The notes under the pieces: model-generated
What the model was told of the DNA's origin: nothing
Database searches by the model: none
What the model saw: the letters and a program-made list of their open reading frames with translations, nothing else
Part shown: in pieces, positions 58,094 to 64,000 of the stretch
Numbering within the stretch: position 1 is the stretch's first letter
Layout: every line of letters begins with the position of its first letter
NCBI GenBank assembly: GCA_037102815.1
Contig: BTPP01000009.1
Coordinates: 930,001-994,000, forward strand
Direction: 5' to 3'
Length of the DNA stretch: 64,000 bases
Origin: Neurospora intermedia
Taxonomy: Eukaryota > Ascomycota > Sordariomycetes > Sordariales > Sordariaceae
Position numbers and translations under genes: made by a program

Positions 58094-59167
58094 ATGTCTT
58101 CCACCATCAACACCGTCGCTGTCCTCGGTGTAGGTTCCTTTCCTCCTCCATCTGGCGCCCAAAAGACCAGCGATCTAACGATACCCTTTCTACCCAAAAA
58201 TAGGGCACAGGCAACATAGGCACCCACATAGTCCGCGGCCTCCTTGTCGGCGGTTTCACAGTGACCATCCTCACCCGCGCCAACTCCTCCTCCCCGCGTC
58301 CCACCTTCGACCCATACCCCGTCCGCTTCCTCGAAGTCGACTATTCCTCCCCTTCCTCCCTGGCCTCCGCTTTCCAAGGCCAAGACGCCGTGGTCTCGAC
58401 CATCGCTACCGGCGCAGTGCAAGAGCAAAAGAAGGTTATTGATGCGGCTATCGAGGCGGGCGTCAAGAGATTTGTGCCGAGCGAGTTTGGAGTTCACACG
58501 CGCAAGGAAGGGGTGGAGAAGACGAAGCTTGGGGGGTTGTTGGAGGGGAAGAGGGCGGTGGTTGATTACCTCATTAGCAAGGAGGGAGATATCAGTTGGA
58601 CTGGGTTGTCGACGGGGCTCTTTTTTGATTCGGTATGTTCACCTCTCTCTGCCTGCGTACCTACTTGGGAGGGTGCGTTTTGCTAACCGTCACTTTGTGT
58701 AGGCGTTGTCCAAGGGTCTGGCTGGAATCAACGTTACAAACGGCACCGCAACCATTGTCGACTCCGGCAACGAACTCTGGCCCGCCTCCCTACGGTCTCA
58801 CGTCGGCCGCACCGTCTCCGAAATCCTGCGCCACCCCGACCTCACCAAGAACCAGTACCTCGCTACGGCATCGTTCAACGTTTCGCAGAACCAACTTGTC
58901 AAACTCGTCGAGGAGCTGACGGGCAAGAAGCTGGAGGTTACCCATGTCAGCTCAAAGGATCTTCTCCAGCAGGGTGACGAGAAGTTGAAGAAGGGAGATT
59001 ATATTGGCGCGTTTGTGGCGTTTTTGCAGGTCCATTTCTTGGCAGACGGGGCGGGGAATAAGTTGGAAGAGCAGGAGAGTGCGAATGAGAAGTTGCGGTT
59101 GCAGACGGAGGACGTAAAGGCTGCGCTTAGGGGGTGGTTGGAGAGTGAGGGGTTGTTGGCTGCTTGA
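58094..59167 (+). CDS. NmrA/isoflavone-reductase-like NAD(P)-binding protein, 309 aa
   Basis: Exons are 58094-58129, 58204-58632 and 58703-59167. Introns are 74 nt (GTAGGT donor, TCTAAC branch, TAG acceptor) and 70 nt (GTATGT, GCTAAC, TAG). Splicing of the first intron creates the nucleotide-binding motif VAVLGTGNIGTHIVRGLL, which crosses the junction. Further motifs are VVSTIATGAVQEQKKVIDAA and GVKRFVPSEFGVH, the string typical of isoflavone reductase/phenylcoumaran benzylic ether reductase relatives and fungal CipA-like proteins. The catalytic Lys of plant members is not evident at the usual place. Likely a cytosolic NADPH-dependent reductase or redox sensor. It is only distantly similar to the NmrA-like protein at 30168-31319. 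Confidence 0.9.
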
Positions 59168-59388
59168 GGGTTGACTTTGTAGTCCTTGGGCTGGATGTTT
59201 ATGACTTACGGGATTGGACAGTTCTTTAAGCCTGCGGTATCAAACTGACGTTTATTTTCAATGACTATTGGGATGTAAACGTGGAGTGTCTTTGCCATAA
59301 TGTCGATGATGCGAGGTACCATGCATGTTGCACTGCGGTTGCTGGGAAATATAATAAGTAGACTGCAACAGATTTTCAACAACCAATA

Positions 59389-59481
59389 GGGATTGTAGTA
59401 TAGTGGTCAGTACTTCTCGTTGTGGTCAATTCGACATACAACGAAACCGAGAGGACCCAGGTTCGATTCCTGGCAATCCCA
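59389..59481 (+). tRNA. tRNA-His (anticodon GTG) with a 21-nt intron
   Basis: Acceptor GGGATTG pairs with CAATCCC, with discriminator A. The D arm TAGTATAGTGGTCAGTAC is typical of fungal tRNA-His. Anticodon stem TCTCG/CGAGA encloses the loop TTGTGGC, with anticodon GTG at 59422-59424 and a 21-nt intron at 59426-59446 beginning one base after it. The T arm is CCAGG-TTCGATT-CCTGG. The mature length is 72 nt before addition of G-1 and CCA. Confidence 0.95.
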
Positions 59482-59483
59482 TC

Positions 59484-59488
59484 TTTTT
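59484..59488 (+). terminator. RNA polymerase III terminator (T5)
   Basis: Five T residues three bases after the tRNA-His 3' end. Confidence 0.8.
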
Positions 59489-60039
59489 GCGTTTATTTTG
59501 TACCCTCACTATATCTTTTTGACACTCCGAGCTTATGTTGGATTGTGCAATCGGCTACTCTCTTTTCCTTTGCCGCGTTCTCCTTGTTTCGGGGTTGTAT
59601 GGATCGGATAAGAGAAGTAGAGCGAGACTTTTGCGAAACTATACAAGCATCGAGATTGTAGTAAATCAACGACTTGGGAATACCTCCTTCCATCCCAACC
59701 CCATGTATAATTAGTGAAAAGATTTAGGAGGAAGGGTCGCTCATGTTCGACTGAGCTACTCCGCAACAGTCCTCAATCAGACGCCTCATTGCGCCTTCTA
59801 CATTATGATAATAAGTTGGAAAATTGAGAGAATACAATTGAAAGCAGGCGCCTTGTAAAGCTTGCAAAAAATTGGAAGCGGCGTCCAGTTGACGTTGTAC
59901 CTACTCCAAACAGCGAGCTTGCTGGCGTGTCTGCTGTTAGTAGGACTTGGCTGCCCATAGTCTCTTATAATAGACGTTCAACCTTAGTTAGCCCCTATCT
60001 ACTTCCCCGCTACCCCGTGGCACAGTCGTTTTGGACCCA
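59489..60039. other. Transition from normal to A+T-rich DNA
   Basis: No gene. Base composition shifts gradually from ordinary to A+T-rich after about 59950. Confidence 0.5.
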
Positions 60040-60857
60040 CAAGGCTAAATAGTATAATATTAGGATTACGTCTATATACAGTTTGGACGAAAGTACTCAA
60101 TATATATAAGAAATATCCTATCTCAATACTAATACTCGATGATTATACTATTATAAAAATTATAATTTCGATTAAATAAATTGTTTAAGGATAGGACGAA
60201 TAGTATATCAATTTCTCTAAACTTTAAATTGCATTTCTATAACGCCTTTATTATTTATTAATACTATAGGGGTAGTTTTTATTGTACGTAGAATTGTATT
60301 CCGAAGGATCGTATACTATTTTTCTATAATTTTATATTATATATATACGAAATTTCGTATATATAATAGAAGGCTATAAATTTAATACTAATAAGATAAT
60401 AGAATTATTTTATTATATTACTAGTTTTCGGCAGCCTAATACATCTCTACCTCCTGAATTAATTCTCTAAGATTAAATTGCCTAGGGATTATATTATATA
60501 GTGTCTATTAATAATAAAGGTATATAATACTACTTTATTAATATAATTACTACCTATTTATTAAATTGGGGGTTATTTACGGGCTTAGACCAATATTATA
60601 TAAAACCTAATTAAATTAAGTCTATTTATTATATTATTTACTAATATAGTAATATAATTTTAATTATTCGTACAGAATATAGTAAGAGTATTATTTTCTA
60701 AATAATATTTATTATTTTAGTCAATTAAATTACTATTTAAATTATACTACTTAATCGATTTAGCGAAGAGTAGTAGAATACTATTACTAAATTTCCTAGT
60801 ACCCAACCTATTTTAATTAACTAATTAATTATAAAAGTGAGAACCTATTTACTCTTA

Positions 60858-60917
60858 ATTTAAATCCGATAAAGGGAGCTTTTAAAAAGTTAAAAGTTCC
60901 CTCTATTAGATTTAAAT
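60858..60917. repeat. 26-bp imperfect inverted repeat with transition-only mismatches
   Basis: Arms 60858-60883 and 60892-60917, separated by 8 nt. They are complementary except at four places, and every mismatch is a transition, as expected if a perfect palindrome was later mutated by RIP. Confidence 0.8.
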
Positions 60918-61220
60918 AGATATATATTAATTATATACTAATACCCTTGCTTTTAATTAGATTTAGAGTTTAAAAATTATATATATATCCTCCTTAGTCT
61001 AGAACAAATTATATACGTAAAGTTTATAGAGTTATTACATACAGTTTTATTTAATTAGTATATTATATTTATTATTATAGACGAATTATATACTATATTC
61101 TAATAATATACCTTTTAAACGTAATTTATAGATATTTATACTATTAGGACTACTATCCCATCTAATATTCCTTAATTTAAGTGTACGGCTACCCTTATAT
61201 ATAAAGTATAAAAATACAGT

Positions 61221-61249
61221 TCCCCTGGGCGGAGCCAAAGTCCAGGGGA
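61221..61249. repeat. 8-bp perfect hairpin in a GC-rich patch
   Basis: TCCCCTGG (61221-61228) and CCAGGGGA (61242-61249) are complementary around a 13-nt loop, inside A+T-rich DNA. Role unknown. Confidence 0.7.
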
Positions 61250-61303
61250 GACAGAGAGACGCCCATACTTAATATCTCTAGAAAAAAAAAAAAAAAAAAA
61301 AAA

Positions 61304-61386
61304 CTTAGAGCTGGATTGAACGTACAGCCTCAGAAAAAGTAGTTATAATAATAACTATTAAACTACTAAGCTAAATAACTTATTAT
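61304..61386 (-). pseudogene. tRNA-like relic
   Basis: On the minus strand an A-box-like TAGCTTAGTAGTTTAATAG, a central hairpin (TAGTTA/TAACTA) and a B-box-like CGTTCAATCC occur in the right order and spacing and end at a 22-T run. The acceptor and D stems do not pair properly, so it is not a working tRNA. It may be a mutated tRNA or the head of a tRNA-derived element. Confidence 0.35.
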
Positions 61387-61433
61387 ACTAAGGTGTTCAA
61401 TTTTCCCTTCTATATTCCGAAGTGCAAGGCAAA

Positions 61434-61458
61434 CCCCCCCCCCCCCCTCTCCCCCCAA

Positions 61459-61492
<34 letters not shown>
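61434..61492. repeat. Homopolymer cluster C14 ... C6 ... A33
   Basis: C14 at 61434-61447, C6 at 61451-61456 and A33 at 61460-61492. A second A-run (22 nt) is at 61282-61303. A short frame across them is an artefact of the A-run. Assembly length here is uncertain. Confidence 0.9.
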
Positions 61493-61495
<3 letters not shown>

Positions 61496-61556
61496 AAAGG
61501 TCAAATTTTGAAATTTTTTTTTTCTTTTTTTTCTCTCTTCCAGAATTTCAAACTTT

Positions 61557-61574
61557 TAACCCTAACCCTAACCC
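61557..61574. repeat. Interstitial telomere-like repeat (TAACCC)3
   Basis: Three perfect copies of the complement of the fungal telomere unit TTAGGG, between the A33 run and the 17-bp tandem repeat. Confidence 0.85.
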
Positions 61575-61610
61575 TCTCTCAGTTTTTCAGGGTTAAAGGT
61601 CTAGTTTGGA

Positions 61611-61678
61611 ACTTGGTCATTTTTGGGACTTGGTCATTTTTGGGACTTAGTCATTTTTAGGACTTGGTCATTTCTCGG
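61611..61678. repeat. 17-bp tandem repeat, four units
   Basis: Units begin at 61611, 61628, 61645 and 61662, based on ACTTGGTCATTTTTGGG. The first two are identical; the third differs by two transitions and the fourth near its end. Confidence 0.92.
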
Positions 61679-62110
61679 ATCCTACGGTCGCATTTGCATT
61701 TGCTACTAAAATCGTTATTTTTAACTTCTTTTCCCTTTTGCTCAACAACCAACGCATGCACCAAGGTGCAACCGGTACCAAAATGACCGCCCTTTTCTTC
61801 TCTTCAATCTGACACCATGTGCATTTTGATGCACGCGATGATCGCGGAGCGATTCGCATTGCAAAGGAAAAAGTGGCTTTTTGGAGCTGCTATTCGAACC
61901 GTGTCTTGCTTGGCGCCAAGTTTTCCTATTTGGGCCTGCCAAGCCAGTGCCAAGACGGGTAATTTTCTGCATTCTGGCCTATTATAGACAGATACGCCGC
62001 GCCTTCCTCGCTTGCGTTGGGTGGGCCCATGGACCACGACCTTTGGTGCGGATCTTCCATGTCACCTTTCGGCCCACGACAACGCTAGAGCTCTGAGGCA
62101 TGGGCGTCTC
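61679..62110. other. Normal-composition island inside the RIP-like block
   Basis: About 430 bp of ordinary base composition with no ORF resembling a protein on either strand (frames of 63-77 codons only). It escaped the mutation seen on both sides, so it is probably single-copy or a recent insertion. Identity unknown. Confidence 0.6.
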
Positions 62111-64000
62111 AATTATATATATATAAATACAGCGGTTTCCGGCTAGAGGGTTATAATTTAGGTAAATTGTCTATTATCTATACTTCTATCGACCGATTTA
62201 ATATTATAATAGTACTCTAATTAATTCTATTAAGTATATTTAAAAACTACCGGCGGTTTAAGTTTATCTTCGGTATAATAACGCTTAACGACCCCTAGCC
62301 TAAAATTTATTATATTTTGAAAATTATTATTTATATTAATAGTAAATTATTATTTTTCTTTATTCAATTGTATTTCTTATAATATTTTATAACCTTTAAT
62401 TATAAACCCTCTCGTATTATAAAGGTAATTTATAGGTACAATGTTAATACCTATCCTATAAATTAGAGGGCTATATATAAGGATTTTAAGCGGTTTAATT
62501 CTACGTATTAAATAATATTCGCTACTATTTTGTTCGGTATAAATATAGATATTCTAAATATATAGTACGTAGTATAATATAGTGTAGTAAAGTTAAATAA
62601 TATTGTGGACCTAGTTTAACGCTTCGGATGCGCCGTTTGTACGGATTTTACTATATATAGTATAGAGATTTATTTTATCCCTTATTATTAGTTTAATTAT
62701 TTTAATTAATTATATAAACCTACTACAGAGGAAATTAATATATATTTTAATAGTAATAGGTTATACTACTATCCTACTATTTTAATATTTAAAGTTCAAT
62801 ACGTATTGCCTCTTCTATCTATTAGTATTATATTATAATATATTACTTTAAATTTTATTTTAATTAAGGAGCTAATTTAATTATTTAATCCGATAAATAG
62901 GGATATTTTTACTTCGGATAGAGACAATACTTCGAACGAGGAAGGCTTATCTAATAAAGAATTATTAAAAGATAAAAATACTATAATTATTAAATAAGTC
63001 CTATAGGACCTAGGTATAGGCGATAACCGTTAATAGCTTTATATTTAGAATAGTATAGAAAAAGCAGCGCGTATTAAAATTATAAAGAAGTATAAAGAGA
63101 TATACGATTTTATTAATATATTGTACTTTAAACTATATATTAAGAAGCTACTATAAGAGTTTAGACTATACCTAACCTTTATATTAGGGGAGTTACGTAA
63201 TTATATAATAGATTTCGACGTTTAATACCTTAGTACCACTCCTATTATAATTTATCCTTTACAATATTATAATAAGTATTACCCCCCCCTAGGTCTCCTA
63301 CTACCCGTCCCGAGAAAAAAGTTTAGAACTATCTTTAATTGCCTATTAAAGCTATTTAAAGCCAGCTTTTTTTTAATTTAATTAAACCGCTTTATAACTA
63401 TTATAATTAAAATTCTCTATCCTAGTATCTTTAGGCTCTTTAATTTACCTAAGGAAGCTTTTATATCCTTAGATCTTATATATATACTTACGTATAAATT
63501 TAGTGGATAAATATTTATATATATATTATAAGATCTCTTTACCGTTATTTTAGAATTTGAAGTATAGAAGTAGTTAGGGGATTATAGCGATATATTAATT
63601 ATAAAATATATATATATTATACTTATTATATTAGAAGCGTTTACTATTAATCTAAAATAGATTATTCGTAATTAAACGAGCGCGGGAAAGAGGAGATTAA
63701 TCAAATTAGAAAAAGTATAGTATTTAAAAATAGTTAGAAGTATAGGTAGTAATTCGAATATTATAAGTCTAACCCCGTATGCAGCTCCTCCCGCGAGTAT
63801 GTATATAAGTATAGGCCTATTTACTAAAAGGGCGAAAATTAGTACTATACTACAAAAAAGGAAGAGGTAATTATAAGTATTAGGTATTTTAGAGTCCCAA
63901 TAAATATTTGAATAAAGTTTATTATACCCTCGTTTAAATCCTATAGGGGTAAATAAGGGATAATATAATTAAATAAAAATTTTAAGACCTACTTTAAATT

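Larger units (their letters stand above)
60040..64000. repeat. RIP-like A+T-rich degenerate DNA (relict repeats), interrupted by a normal island
   Basis: About 4 kb, roughly three-quarters A+T by eye, dominated by TpA and with stops in every frame; no ORF long enough to be a gene except in low-complexity spots. Arms at about 60040-61210 and 62110-64000 (running off the window) flank a mixed segment at 61210-62110. This is the signature of repeat-induced point mutation (C-to-T changes, mainly at CpA) acting on old transposon copies. Near 63660-63900 purine-rich, charged-looking stretches could be a mutated retroelement gag, but this cannot be settled here. Such DNA is normally H3K9-methylated and DNA-methylated in Neurospora. 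Confidence 0.8.

Noticed and set aside
30168-59167. The two NmrA-like genes as a recent duplicate pair
   Set aside because: They share only the Rossmann motif; intron positions and downstream motifs differ, so they are distant members of a large family.
61393-61596. 67-codon frame in the RIP block
   Set aside because: Most of it is translated homopolymer A and T runs.
1-64000. CRISPR array, bacterial operons, 5S rRNA gene
   Set aside because: Direct reading found no spaced direct repeats, no bacterial-type gene packing, and no match to the fungal 5S internal promoter pattern.

Overview
The window is nuclear DNA of a filamentous ascomycete, most probably Neurospora or a close Sordariales relative. 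This rests on intron-rich genes with short introns (about 50-180 nt; GTAAGT-type donors, CTAAC-type branch sites, CAG/TAG acceptors), two nuclear tRNA genes with introns, dispersed CTAGGTACC-like motifs between genes, and a terminal block of A+T-rich, TpA-rich, ORF-poor DNA that looks like repeat-induced point mutation (RIP). No bacterial, organellar or viral gene was found.

Layout. 1-14 kb: the end of a probable SWR1-complex subunit 3 gene, the transcription elongation factor gene spt5, and a very large (about 2,200 aa) gene of unknown function with six Cys/His clusters and two LRGG motifs. 14-24 kb: mitochondrial-type sulfite oxidase, an F-box protein, a small cupin and a membrane-anchored alpha/beta hydrolase. 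24-31 kb: a 1,389-aa coiled-coil protein carrying an integrase-type HHCC zinc-binding segment, then an NmrA-like Rossmann protein. 33-37 kb: two small secreted Ecp2/Hce2-like proteins and a GST related to the N-terminal half of eEF1B-gamma. 39-50 kb is mostly housekeeping: tRNA-Ala(AGC), an AMSH-type deubiquitinase, a gene of unknown function with a GC-AG intron, prefoldin subunit 6 divergent from the ESCRT ATPase gene vps4, and nop56, whose only intron holds a candidate box C/D snoRNA. 53-59.5 kb: a C2H2 zinc-finger protein, a second NmrA/isoflavone-reductase-like protein and tRNA-His(GTG). 60-64 kb: RIP-like DNA interrupted by a normal-composition island with odd simple repeats.

How the genes relate. 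There is no obvious metabolic cluster. Functional pairs are AMSH and Vps4 (both ESCRT/endosome), Spt5 and the putative Swc3 (chromatin and transcription), and Nop56 with its possible intronic snoRNA (both rRNA methylation). The two Hce2-like genes look like a diverged tandem duplicate pair.

Limits. Exon joins were derived by hand from splice signals and reading phase. No database search or folding program was run. Family names come from motif recognition.
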